From Pseudomonas pseudonitroreducens (GTDB lineage Bacteria > Pseudomonadota > Gammaproteobacteria > Pseudomonadales > Pseudomonadaceae): 64,000 nt of DNA. The notes beneath the pieces are model-generated. The model was not told the origin of the DNA. It saw nothing but the letters and a program-made list of their open reading frames with translations, and did no database searches. The translations under genes and the position numbers were made by a program. How positions within the stretch are numbered: position 1 is the stretch's first letter; every line of letters starts with the position of its first letter. Positions 23,451 through 30,016 of this stretch are shown here, one piece after another. Location: assembly GCF_021603645.1 (NCBI RefSeq), contig NZ_BQHJ01000017.1, positions 1 through 64,000 on the forward strand. Reading direction: 5' to 3'.

Positions 23451-23800
23451 TGGCCAGGCTCAGGACACTGAAGCCACGCCTGCAAGAGTTCAAAGGGAAA
23501 GAGCCGCGCCCATTGCCCAGCACCAGGGAGCGCAGAATGACCGGCAGGAAGCTTCAGGAGCGTCGGTTGCGTGTGTGGTCGAAGGATCCCTGTTGCGCGC
23601 ACTGCGGCAAGCTATGCGCTTTCCCTGAAGGCTTCGAGCTGGATCACAAGCTATCCCTTCACGCTGGTGGCGCTGACACGGACGAGAACTGCCAGGTGCT
23701 CTGTTCAGGGCCTGATGGTTGCCACGCGAAGAAGACGGCTACTGACCTTGGATACAGACAGAAGAGAACCATCGGCATCGATGGTTGGCCAGTCGGGTAA
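23450..23800 (+). CDS. HNH endonuclease (terminase-associated type)
   Basis: The 116-residue protein has the phage HNH motif: C49/C52 (CAHCGK), DH at 65-66, N80, and C91-H92 in a second zinc ligand pair. In cos-type phages such nucleases are encoded beside the terminase and are needed for packaging cleavage. Here it closes the structural operon and no terminase follows. It may modify a helper terminase or recognise a satellite cos site; that is inference. Confidence 0.82.
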   Translation: MARLRTLKPRLQEFKGKEPRPLPSTRERRMTGRKLQERRLRVWSKDPCCAHCGKLCAFPEGFELDHKLSLHAGGADTDENCQVLCSGPDGCHAKKTATDLGYRQKRTIGIDGWPVG

Positions 23801-23828
23801 CGGGGGGATACGGATACCCTGGTGGGCG

Positions 23829-23849
23829 CCGAGGCGGAAACCGCCTCGG
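23829..23849. repeat. Perfect 9-bp hairpin after HNH gene
   Basis: CCGAGGCGG and CCGCCTCGG pair around AAA. No T-run follows. It lies between the structural operon and the convergent gene at 23928, and could be a packaging or termination signal. Confidence 0.4.
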
Positions 23850-23893
23850 AAGCTTATCATCCATTAATCCGTAGATTTTTCGTTTTGCAGATG

Positions 23894-23917
23894 CAAAAAG
23901 CCCCGCAAAGCGGGGCC
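23894..23917. terminator. Bidirectional Rho-independent terminator
   Basis: GCCCCGC-AAA-GCGGGGC is flanked by an A-run on the left, giving a U-run for leftward transcripts. It ends the gene at 23928-24317 and probably also the structural operon. Confidence 0.75.
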
Positions 23918-23927
23918 TGTTCAATCC

Positions 23928-24317
23928 CTAGAAACCAGGGAATCCATCGTCATCATCTTCGCCGTCCTGTGACGGCAGCTCAGAGCAATCGTCGATCGTA
24001 GATTTGGCTTCGTTGATGTGTTCTTCAGCATCGTCTAGAAGCTGGCTGAAATTGCTGACCGAAATGGTTTCGAGATTTACAGTCTGGAGGTTGTCTGCGA
24101 GAGTGCGAAGCGCATCAGGCATCCCGTCTAGACGAATACACTCCTCTCCATAAGGCAGGTCATCCAAAGGGACGTAGTCGCGCGGGTCTCGCGCCTTCTT
24201 TTTGTTGTCGATTTCGGTAGCTACCGCAAGGTAGTTCTCAGCCTCCTCAGCGACCTCTTCTGCCCGGCTGACTAACTCCTGAATTTTCTCTTTTGCGTCT
24301 TCCAAGAGATCCGACAT
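23928..24317 (-). CDS. Hypothetical acidic coiled-coil protein
   Basis: The 129-residue protein is strongly acidic and helical (MSDLLEDAKEKIQELVSRAE..., then a C-terminal run of DGEDDDDG). GGGAGAGGTG precedes ATG 24317. The composition suggests a DNA mimic or a partner-binding coiled coil, but no family is recognised. It is the first of several leftward cargo genes. Confidence 0.5.
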   Translation of the reverse strand: MSDLLEDAKEKIQELVSRAEEVAEEAENYLAVATEIDNKKKARDPRDYVPLDDLPYGEECIRLDGMPDALRTLADNLQTVNLETISVSNFSQLLDDAEEHINEAKSTIDDCSELPSQDGEDDDDGFPGF

Positions 24318-24477
24318 CGAAACACCTCTCCCTGCGTCATGTGAACGGTCACGTTAGCGAATTTTGCAGCGGACATTCGAGTAACAAGCTGATGTGGCGC
24401 AATGATCCTTTGACTCACTGTAACCTACGAGATCGTTCTGGATAGGTACCCGAAGTTCAGCCCCTGATGCCGGGCAG

Positions 24478-24852
24478 TCAGGATGACAACTGGTGGAGGA
24501 GACGTCTGATCTCTCCAGCATCTACTTGTGCCTGCATCCCTTCAAAAAATTGGACTACATTTCGGCCGCGGAGAGTCTGATAGAGCTCCTCACCGAAGTC
24601 TGTTCTCTCCATTGCACCCAGGATCGCAGCGCCTCCACGGCGTACACCCGCAGGTCGGATTAGCCCAGACGCTTGCAACTGCTCTCCGAGTAGTTCACTG
24701 ATGTCAATCAGTTCAGCGTGAGTTTGGTTGAGCTCGGCTTTAGCGGCGAGAAGATCACGCTCGTACTGCCCCGCAACGAGGCCAGGGCTGAAAGTCTGTC
24801 CACCGCCATTGGCAGCACCAAGCAAGCGTTTGATCAATTCCCACAGTTCCAA
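24478..24852 (-). CDS. Hypothetical helical protein
   Basis: The 124-residue product starts MELWELIKRLLGAANGGGQT with a short amphipathic helix, followed by a longer helical region (YERDLLAAKAELNQTHAELIDISELLGEQLQA). No membrane segment or known motif is present. It stands alone among mixed-strand cargo genes. Confidence 0.5.
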   Translation of the reverse strand: MELWELIKRLLGAANGGGQTFSPGLVAGQYERDLLAAKAELNQTHAELIDISELLGEQLQASGLIRPAGVRRGGAAILGAMERTDFGEELYQTLRGRNVVQFFEGMQAQVDAGEIRRLLHQLSS

Positions 24853-25276
24853 TGTGCTACTCCTTCAGTCCCTGATTACAGTCGTAGGTAATACTGGCTC
24901 CAGAGTATCAGTCTGCCCCGATCGAAACTGCAACCAAGTCTCAGTCAAGCGGGGGGATCAGATATGCCGTACCCCCTGAGAAGGGAAACCGACCTCACAG
25001 GTGCCCTAGCACTAATCGCAACAATTTTGCTGCGTTCTCACGCCAGGGGTAGGGGGGGGAGTCGGATACTCAAACCCCCTTTCGACTGGAAACCTCGCCC
25101 CCTCGCACGCGCAGAAAAAATTCCCCTTTTCAAAAAGCTTTACCTTACCTTACCTTACCGGTCGTCAGCAGCCCTATAACCCTTGTGGCACTAGGCTTAC
25201 GCCCGGTGTTAACTGCCATTTGAAATCAGCAAATGGTTAACAAGTTAACTAGACCAGAGCTAGACCGGCGTGTGTG
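24853..25276. other. Intergenic region with repeats and operator-like dyad
   Basis: No gene is supported. It contains four tandem TTACC units (25140-25159), a G-rich run near 25050 and the GTTAAC dyad at 25208-25249. It lies downstream of the PrtN-like gene. Confidence 0.4.
25208..25249. promoter_or_regulatory. Nested inverted repeat with three GTTAAC sites
   Basis: CCATTTG (25216-25222) and CAAATGG (25230-25236) form a dyad flanked by GTTAAC on both sides (25208 and 25236), with a third GTTAAC at 25244. The arrangement looks like a cooperative operator. The bound protein is unknown. Confidence 0.4.
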
Positions 25277-25537
25277 TCACCGTCTCAGCTTTCTGAGCTC
25301 TTCCTGTGCTTCTGTCCGGCGATCATCGATGTACCTGGCCAGGTCAGCTAGATGGACGCCGCGCGCGGTCTTCTGCGAGCGCTCCATGCGTACGATCGGC
25401 AGATTGATCTCTCCGGCCAGCACCTTCCGCTGGAGCTTCTCCGGTGAAAGGTGACTGAAGTAGTCGGCGCAAACGCGCTCGAGCGGGATGATGGCAGCTC
25501 CGTCGTACTGGGCCATCAGTAGAATTGCGGTGTTCAC
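25277..25537 (-). CDS. PrtN-family transcriptional activator
   Basis: The 86-residue protein from GTG 25537 (GAGGAACCAACA upstream) matches the pyocin activator PrtN domain (TAILLMAQYDGAAIIPLERV, FSHLSPEKLQRKVLAGEINLP, then LADLARYID). PrtN-type proteins switch on late phage-like genes after DNA damage. The start lies 47 bases from the divergent DUF4224 gene. It may activate the satellite or respond to helper induction; target sites were not identified. Confidence 0.8.
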   Translation of the reverse strand: MNTAILLMAQYDGAAIIPLERVCADYFSHLSPEKLQRKVLAGEINLPIVRMERSQKTARGVHLADLARYIDDRRTEAQEELRKLRR

Positions 25538-25584
25538 TGTTGGTTCCTCAATCACTGGATTGGGGGTGGCCCTGGAGATTCGAA

Positions 25585-25812
25585 TTGGAAACATCCATCG
25601 TACTGACAGCGATTGAATTGGTTGAGCTTAGCGGTTACCGAAAAACCTCTGCGCAAGCCAGATGGTTGGAGCGCAATGGCTTTCCATTCGTCATGGGTGG
25701 CGATGGTCAGCCCAAAGTTCTGCGCCAGGCAGTTGAAGGCCGCCTTGGAGGGAAGTTGGGTGAGAAGAAGCGAGAGCCGCAGCTTCGCCTTCGGTCGGGT
25801 CAGCAGCCTTAG
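25585..25812 (+). CDS. DUF4224 domain protein
   Basis: Start is TTG 25585, with GGAG ten bases upstream, giving 75 residues. The motif LTAIELVELSGYRKTSAQARWLERNGFPF is characteristic of DUF4224. Those proteins normally lie directly before a phage integrase and behave like excisionases. Here no integrase follows. It and the divergent PrtN gene look like an integration module that lost its integrase or was recruited for regulation. Confidence 0.75.
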   Translation: METSIVLTAIELVELSGYRKTSAQARWLERNGFPFVMGGDGQPKVLRQAVEGRLGGKLGEKKREPQLRLRSGQQP

Positions 25813-25936
25813 CAGAGGCTCAGCACGCTGTGCGGTTTGTCCTGCAGAATGATGTTTAGCACCAAATGAAGGCGCAGCAGACGGTCTATCTTGTCCAGGT
25901 TCACCCTCTTTCCCTCTGGCTCGAAAAGGAGGACGC

Positions 25937-26170
25937 ATGTCGAATATCGAGGTTTATGTTCCAGCAGTGGACGGCTCCGCTTACTGGATTCACGAAAAGG
26001 GGGAGTCCTGCCAAAACGCGATTCACACCCTGTTCACCGACGATTTTGCTGCTCCGCCAACCCAGATGGTGGTGGAGATTACGACTGATTCTGGCAAGGT
26101 TGTGAGGGTGAGCATTCCCTACAGCAACACAGGTAAGGCAGTGGTTCGGATTGATGACGAGCTCATCTAG
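25937..26170 (+). CDS. Hypothetical small protein
   Basis: AAAAGGAGGACGC precedes ATG 25937. The 77-residue product is beta-rich (MVVEITTDSGKVVRVSIPYS) with a conserved-looking start (MSNIEVYVPAVDGSAYWI). No function is recognised. It may be cotranscribed with the small gene at 26243. Confidence 0.5.
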   Translation: MSNIEVYVPAVDGSAYWIHEKGESCQNAIHTLFTDDFAAPPTQMVVEITTDSGKVVRVSIPYSNTGKAVVRIDDELI

Positions 26171-26242
26171 GTTGCATCTGGCTCGCTTGATTGCAAAATG
26201 ATGGCTTGATATATGTTGGCCTCCATCGACTAGGAGGTAAGG

Positions 26243-26413
26243 ATGATCAGGCTAAATGAAGAGGAACTCGCTGCTTGGGATCAGTTCGCGGCGGCAGCCC
26301 TGGGGATGGCGCTTGAGCGTTATCCCTCTCGACCTGAATTAGCTGCGCGGGAAGCAGCTGCTACCGCTGATGAGCTAGTCGAGGAGCGTCGTCAAAGAGC
26401 GCGCGAAATATGA
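26243..26413 (+). CDS. 56-residue hypothetical protein
   Basis: A near-perfect ribosome site (TAGGAGGTAAGG) precedes ATG 26243. The product (MIRLNEEELAAWDQFAAAAL...) is a charged helical peptide, and an intrinsic terminator follows its stop. These signals make it a real gene despite its length. Function unknown. Confidence 0.55.
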   Translation: MIRLNEEELAAWDQFAAAALGMALERYPSRPELAAREAAATADELVEERRQRAREI

Positions 26414-26434
26414 CCGATCGATAGCTTTGCCAGG

Positions 26435-26460
26435 GCCCGCCGCTGAGCGGGCTTTGCTAT
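26435..26460 (+). terminator. Intrinsic terminator
   Basis: GCCCGC-CGCTGA-GCGGGC is followed by TTTGCTATTT. It ends the transcript of 25937-26413. Confidence 0.65.
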
Positions 26461-26571
26461 TTAATATTCTTTAGATCTCTGTTCCTGAAATGGAGATTTG
26501 ACTGTGGTGATAACGGAAACGGCCTAGACGTTTACTCATCGCCTGAGGGGGGGTCACATGGAGAGTCCTGA

Positions 26572-26853
26572 ATGGCCTGCGAAGAGCAAGCAATCCGTCT
26601 TAATCGACTAGCAGATGAGTTCGAGCGCGCGCTCTCTGATGGCACGCATATAGGGCGTGACTGCAAGGGCCGAACTGGCCGCACACTTCGAGATATTCTC
26701 TCGAGCACCCCTTATGAATCGCATGTCGAGCTACTGTCAAAGTGGGTTCTGGAGGACTTCGAGCAAAGAGGCCCTGGCAGGATAAGAAACATCGCGGATA
26801 CGTTCGGTCATGAGGAGGAGCAGATGCTTATCGTTAGGATGAGCATGATCTAA
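26572..26853 (+). CDS. Hypothetical protein
   Basis: GGAGAGTCCTGA precedes ATG 26572. The 93-residue product is soluble (IRLNRLADEFERALSDGTHI, LSKWVLEDFEQRGPGRIRNI) and ends MLIVRMSMI. No family is recognised. It faces the HEPN gene pair across a shared terminator. Confidence 0.5.
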   Translation: MACEEQAIRLNRLADEFERALSDGTHIGRDCKGRTGRTLRDILSSTPYESHVELLSKWVLEDFEQRGPGRIRNIADTFGHEEEQMLIVRMSMI

Positions 26854-26928
26854 GTGATCTCTCAAGCTGTATCGAGTGGAGTTCAGTAGCAGCAGATTGG
26901 TGTTCACGGGCCATGGCTCAGAAACGAA

Positions 26929-26949
26929 AAGCCCCGCGGTGCGGGGCTT
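26929..26949. terminator. Bidirectional terminator
   Basis: AAGCCCCGC-GGT-GCGGGGCTT, with an A-run on its left, lies between convergent genes and serves the leftward HEPN operon. Confidence 0.7.
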
Positions 26950-26952
26950 AGG

Positions 26953-27324
26953 TCACGGATTGGCGAGGCGCCGTAGGTCGGCCATCAATATCTCGCAATG
27001 CTGCAAGTGGAGCTGAGCTTCTGCAGTGCTAACGTCTTCATTTACGTCGTAGTCTGCCTTCTGCCTTGCTAGTTTTCGCTGTCTAAGTCTGGCGCCAATT
27101 TTAGAAAGGCCACGCCCCTTTCCCTCGAAGGCCCCAATCAGCTTCTCATGCGACCCGCCGAGCATTCCGTCCGATGTGGCTAATGAAAGCCTTTCGACAG
27201 TTTCTCTGGCCTCATGAAAAGCAGCGTAATAGGACCGACCGATTGCAGCGCGCGCGAAAGCTTCACCTGAGTCACTGAGGAGTGCTTTAGCTACCTCAAG
27301 AATGTCATTGCTAGACACTGACAC
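26953..27324 (-). CDS. HEPN-domain protein
   Basis: Start is GTG 27324 after GGAGGTGTTTC, giving 123 residues; an upstream open frame lacks a ribosome site. The segment AFARAAIGRSYYAAFHEARETVERL contains the HEPN signature, with R30 and H37 (R-x6-H) that form the RNase site in toxic family members. It overlaps the preceding 264-residue gene by 14 bases. HEPN proteins are frequent toxins or anti-phage RNases, which suits the cargo position near attR. Activity is inferred. Confidence 0.65.
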   Translation of the reverse strand: MSVSSNDILEVAKALLSDSGEAFARAAIGRSYYAAFHEARETVERLSLATSDGMLGGSHEKLIGAFEGKGRGLSKIGARLRQRKLARQKADYDVNEDVSTAEAQLHLQHCEILMADLRRLANP

Positions 27325-28105
27325 GAAACACCTCCATTTGCCGTGATTCGTGGCCTGGGACAAATGGGATGACATCAATGGATAGGATTTCGTTGAGCGG
27401 GCCATCAAAGTTGTCGATTAAAGCGTCCGAAACCTCAATGCCTAGCTTAACTAGCTCTTCAATGCTGCCTTTCGCAACGATCTGATAGAGGATCCCCTCA
27501 TCACGCAAAGCAAAGAGCTTGTAATCCAACAAAGGGTGCCCTACACGCTGGATTACTAGCGATGCGGCGAATGCGAGTCTCTTGGTGACTTCAGAGTCGT
27601 CGATTCCGTGGTCCTCAAGGATTGAACTAGCAACCCTCGCGTACTCGTCGTACAGCTCGATGTCGGGAACTACCTCAGTGGCCGACTTGAACATGCCAAG
27701 CTCCATGTAATGAGGCACCAGGAATTTTCTGGATGCTTCAATGATGCTATCAACATCGAGCCTCTCAATTACAGTCCGTGCTTCGTTCAGCCTTCCGCCC
27801 ATCTCCAGGACATATGCGCGCGAGAGGATCATTGCCATCTCATCAAAGCCGATGGACTGCGTCTCATCAAGACGACTCAACGCCTGATCAGTTCTTCCTG
27901 CAAAAGCGCTCAGGTAGGCGAGTTCATGCCACATTCCAGCTCTTATAAGGTCGCTGGCACCAGGCCTGTCTCGCTCGGAGATCAGATTTCGCTCAAGCCG
28001 TTTTGCTGCAAGCTCATCGAAGTCGAGTGTCTCACGAAGCTTCTGCTGAATGACCTGTCGTTCCCTTACTAAGTCATTCGCCCTGAGTTCTGGAACCGGA
28101 TTCAT
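27311..28105 (-). CDS. TPR-like helical protein, partner of HEPN gene
   Basis: The 264-residue protein is made of helical hairpins (LIRAGMWHELAYLSAFAGRTDQALSRLDETQ, AMILSRAYVLEMGGRLNEARTVIERL) reminiscent of tetratricopeptide repeats. The translational overlap with the HEPN gene implies the two work together, perhaps as sensor or neutralising partner. No enzymatic motif is seen. GGAG lies nine bases before ATG 28105. Confidence 0.55.
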   Translation of the reverse strand: MNPVPELRANDLVRERQVIQQKLRETLDFDELAAKRLERNLISERDRPGASDLIRAGMWHELAYLSAFAGRTDQALSRLDETQSIGFDEMAMILSRAYVLEMGGRLNEARTVIERLDVDSIIEASRKFLVPHYMELGMFKSATEVVPDIELYDEYARVASSILEDHGIDDSEVTKRLAFAASLVIQRVGHPLLDYKLFALRDEGILYQIVAKGSIEELVKLGIEVSDALIDNFDGPLNEILSIDVIPFVPGHESRQMEVFRVSV

Positions 28106-28177
28106 GCCGCTCGCTCCATAATCGCCCCGTTCACTGCCCCATGATCCTCCGGTACTCCTGCTGTGTCTCCTGCAGAC

Positions 28178-28774
28178 CTACCATCCACATCCCTTTCGGA
28201 TCTCAGCAAAGGCAGCCTCGGCGCCGTTGGTGTCGAAAACGGCAGTCACAGGGCTCTCATTGTAGGGAGTCACGCTGGCTATGAAAGACTTGCTACTAGA
28301 GAGCTTCTTAAGGACGCCCACTGGGGATCCAGGATAGAACGCCGCGACCTTATCAGTGGAGAGCGTCCAATTGCCCTTCGTGGCCTTATCTTTGTCTACC
28401 CGAATGGTCGTATACGCGTCGCTCCCCAAAAAGTCATTCCAGTTGATGTACAGCTCCGTCTGATTATCTGCGCATCGCACGGTCAAACTGATCGGCTTGT
28501 TCCACTTACTGCGACCGTTGGTGGCAATCAAGGTGGCTAAGTAGACGTTCTTATCGTTGAGCGGATCCACCTCGGTGCTGGTCTGCCATTTCCCCTTACC
28601 CTGCGGGGAAGTGCTCTCTACATGCGGCGCCAAGGAATGCCGTTCCGCGAGCGCGTCGTAGCAGCTAATTCTGGTGACGGTGTTGGACTGGGCTGCGCAC
28701 TCAGCGATCTCTTTGTCTTCAACAGCAAAGGCCAGGACCGGGATAGCTAACAGCAGAAGTAAAGCGGCTTTCAT
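28178..28774 (-). CDS. VasI-like secreted protein
   Basis: The ATG at 28774 (AAGGAGGTTGCC upstream) gives 198 residues with a signal peptide (MKAALLLLLAIPVLAFA). The mature protein has paired-cysteine start IAECAAQSNTVTRISCYDALA, then LYINWNDFLGSD and FYPGSPVGVLKKL, a pattern of the type VI secretion-associated VasI family. That family also occurs as isolated cargo genes in phages. No other type VI gene is nearby. The periplasmic role is unknown. Confidence 0.65.
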   Translation of the reverse strand: MKAALLLLLAIPVLAFAVEDKEIAECAAQSNTVTRISCYDALAERHSLAPHVESTSPQGKGKWQTSTEVDPLNDKNVYLATLIATNGRSKWNKPISLTVRCADNQTELYINWNDFLGSDAYTTIRVDKDKATKGNWTLSTDKVAAFYPGSPVGVLKKLSSSKSFIASVTPYNESPVTAVFDTNGAEAAFAEIRKGCGW

Positions 28775-28820
28775 GGCAACCTCCTTGTTTTGAGGAACGA
28801 CTTTGTCCCGTGTACGCGCG

Positions 28821-29132
28821 TCAACGGTCATAGGTCTTCCCGCCCGTAGAGATTAGGTAAAGGGATCGAGAGTAGGGCAGGCGTGCAAGAATCTTGGTGT
28901 TATTCACCACCGCGGCCATCGTGAGGCCACGGCACATAATGCTCACGCCACCCTGGATGCGCTCACACATTGCGTCGGCGCTATCGATGAAGTTCGTCTT
29001 GTTCAAACGAAGCATTATGACTGTGCGCCCCTCGGGCACTGCGCCAATTGGAGGGACCACGAAGATTGTGATCTGGGTGTAGACGGCAATCGCAATAATC
29101 ACCAGAGCAACCAAGCTGATCAGCTTCTTCAT
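28821..29132 (-). CDS. Membrane-anchored hypothetical protein
   Basis: The 103-residue product begins with a single signal-anchor helix (MKKLISLVALVIIAIAVYTQ) and has two cysteines (MCERIQGGVSIMCRGL) outside the membrane. AAGGAAGTCTC precedes ATG 29132. It lies 46 bases upstream of the VasI-like gene on the same strand and may form an envelope pair with it. No family is recognised. Confidence 0.5.
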   Translation of the reverse strand: MKKLISLVALVIIAIAVYTQITIFVVPPIGAVPEGRTVIMLRLNKTNFIDSADAMCERIQGGVSIMCRGLTMAAVVNNTKILARLPYSRSLYLISTGGKTYDR

Positions 29133-29342
29133 GAGACTTCCTTGTCTTCAGTCAGGGCATTCTGCCATCACAGATTGCTTGGCCGCTATAGGTTGGCGGC
29201 CGGTTCCTACCTGAAATCGTGTTCTCGTTAGCAGCGAGAATTTTGAGCTAAATTTTCTACGCCCATTCGAGGGAGGGCCAACTGGCCTTTTTGCCCAGGG
29301 CGCAACTGTGAGGTGAGAAATCAGCTGAGGAAGGACCTAATC

Positions 29343-29597
29343 GTGGAAGATTGCGATCTGGAGCTTATGGAGGCGGCAGTCACCGCCTTTCTGTGTCTTG
29401 TGCCGGCGCTGGCCGAGCAAATTGAGCACAGCGTTCCCGCGGGCTCGACCAGGGCTGAGCGGAACCTACACCGGCAGCAAAAGGGATGGGCAGAGCTCTG
29501 CCATTCGGCGCATCGAACTGGCGTTGATCCCATGGAATACGCCAGGCAAGTGGTTGCCGTGCATAGGCAAGATCAGCGAACGCGAAACCTCAACTGA
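29343..29597 (+). CDS. Hypothetical small protein near attR
   Basis: The GTG at 29343 follows GAGGAAGGACC; an earlier in-frame start at 29313 is possible. The 84-residue product (MEDCDLELMEAAVTAFLCLV...) is helical with several histidines. It is the last gene before attR. No function is recognised. Confidence 0.45.
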   Translation: MEDCDLELMEAAVTAFLCLVPALAEQIEHSVPAGSTRAERNLHRQQKGWAELCHSAHRTGVDPMEYARQVVAVHRQDQRTRNLN

Positions 29598-29730
29598 AGC
29601 CGCTCGTCCGGAGTGGTGGGCTACTGGCGACTCTCAGGGAGCATGCTGCTGGAGCGGCACTTGGTCTCGGCTATCTTGACACTGTGGCCGAAGGAACGGC
29701 TCATCTGTTATCCCCTGAGTCGCCGTCTTG

Positions 29731-29761
29731 AAGCCCCGCTTACTCTCCAGGTGCGGGGCTT
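29731..29761 (+). terminator. Terminator-like hairpin
   Basis: AAGCCCCGC and GCGGGGCTT pair around 13 bases, followed by CTCG. It probably ends rightward transcription before attR. Confidence 0.5.
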
Positions 29762-29840
29762 CTCGTATGGGCCTTTTTATCGCTTCCTTATATAAGGAAG
29801 GGCGTCCTTGCACCCCATGCATGGGGTCACTTTCAAAAAA

Positions 29841-29860
29841 GTGAGTAGGAATGTGAGTAG
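29841..29860. promoter_or_regulatory. Right arm-type integrase sites
   Basis: Two GTGAGTAG octamers start at 29841 and 29853, 12 bases apart, 54 bases from the attR core. They repeat the spacing of the left pair (13482 and 13494). Confidence 0.6.
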
Positions 29861-29913
29861 ATTGTCGGGCGCTCTTTGATGGAGCTCAGCAGCTAAAGGC
29901 TTTCAGTTGCCTC

Positions 29914-29939
29914 TTCGAGTCCGGCTCCGGGCACCACTT
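29914..29939 (+). repeat. attR core (26 bp)
   Basis: Exact direct copy of the tRNA-Leu 3' end found at 13346-13371. The bases upstream (TTGCCTC) are not tRNA sequence, so only the 3' part is present. Confidence 0.9.
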
Positions 29940-30016
29940 CTAAATCAACGGTCTACGGTCCGTTGTGCTACCCCCCCTTCTATCGTTCCGGTCCGCAATT
30001 CAGGATTCGTCCGCCA

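Larger units (their letters stand above)
29598..29913. other. attR-proximal region with arm sites and palindromes
   Basis: No gene is seen. It contains a terminator-like hairpin (29731-29761), the 16-bp palindrome ACCCCATGCATGGGGT (29812-29827), the CACTTT/AAAGTG dyad (29828-29843) and the paired arm sites (29841-29860). The density of sites fits an att region. Confidence 0.55.
13346..29939. mobile_element. Putative phage satellite integrated at tRNA-Leu
   Basis: The 16.6 kb element is bounded by the 26-bp att duplication, with paired arm-type repeats at both ends. Left to right it carries integrase, AlpA-like protein, C4-like RNA, early genes, an iteron-like region, capsid protein, small coupled genes, tape measure, HNH nuclease, then a mixed-strand cargo region. 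I find no terminase, portal, protease, baseplate, fibre or lysis gene. The intact structural genes argue against simple decay and for a satellite dependent on a helper phage. That is inference. Confidence 0.75.

Noticed and set aside
25140-25159. TTACC tandem array as a CRISPR or satellite array
   Set aside because: Only four 5-base units without spacers; a simple microrepeat.
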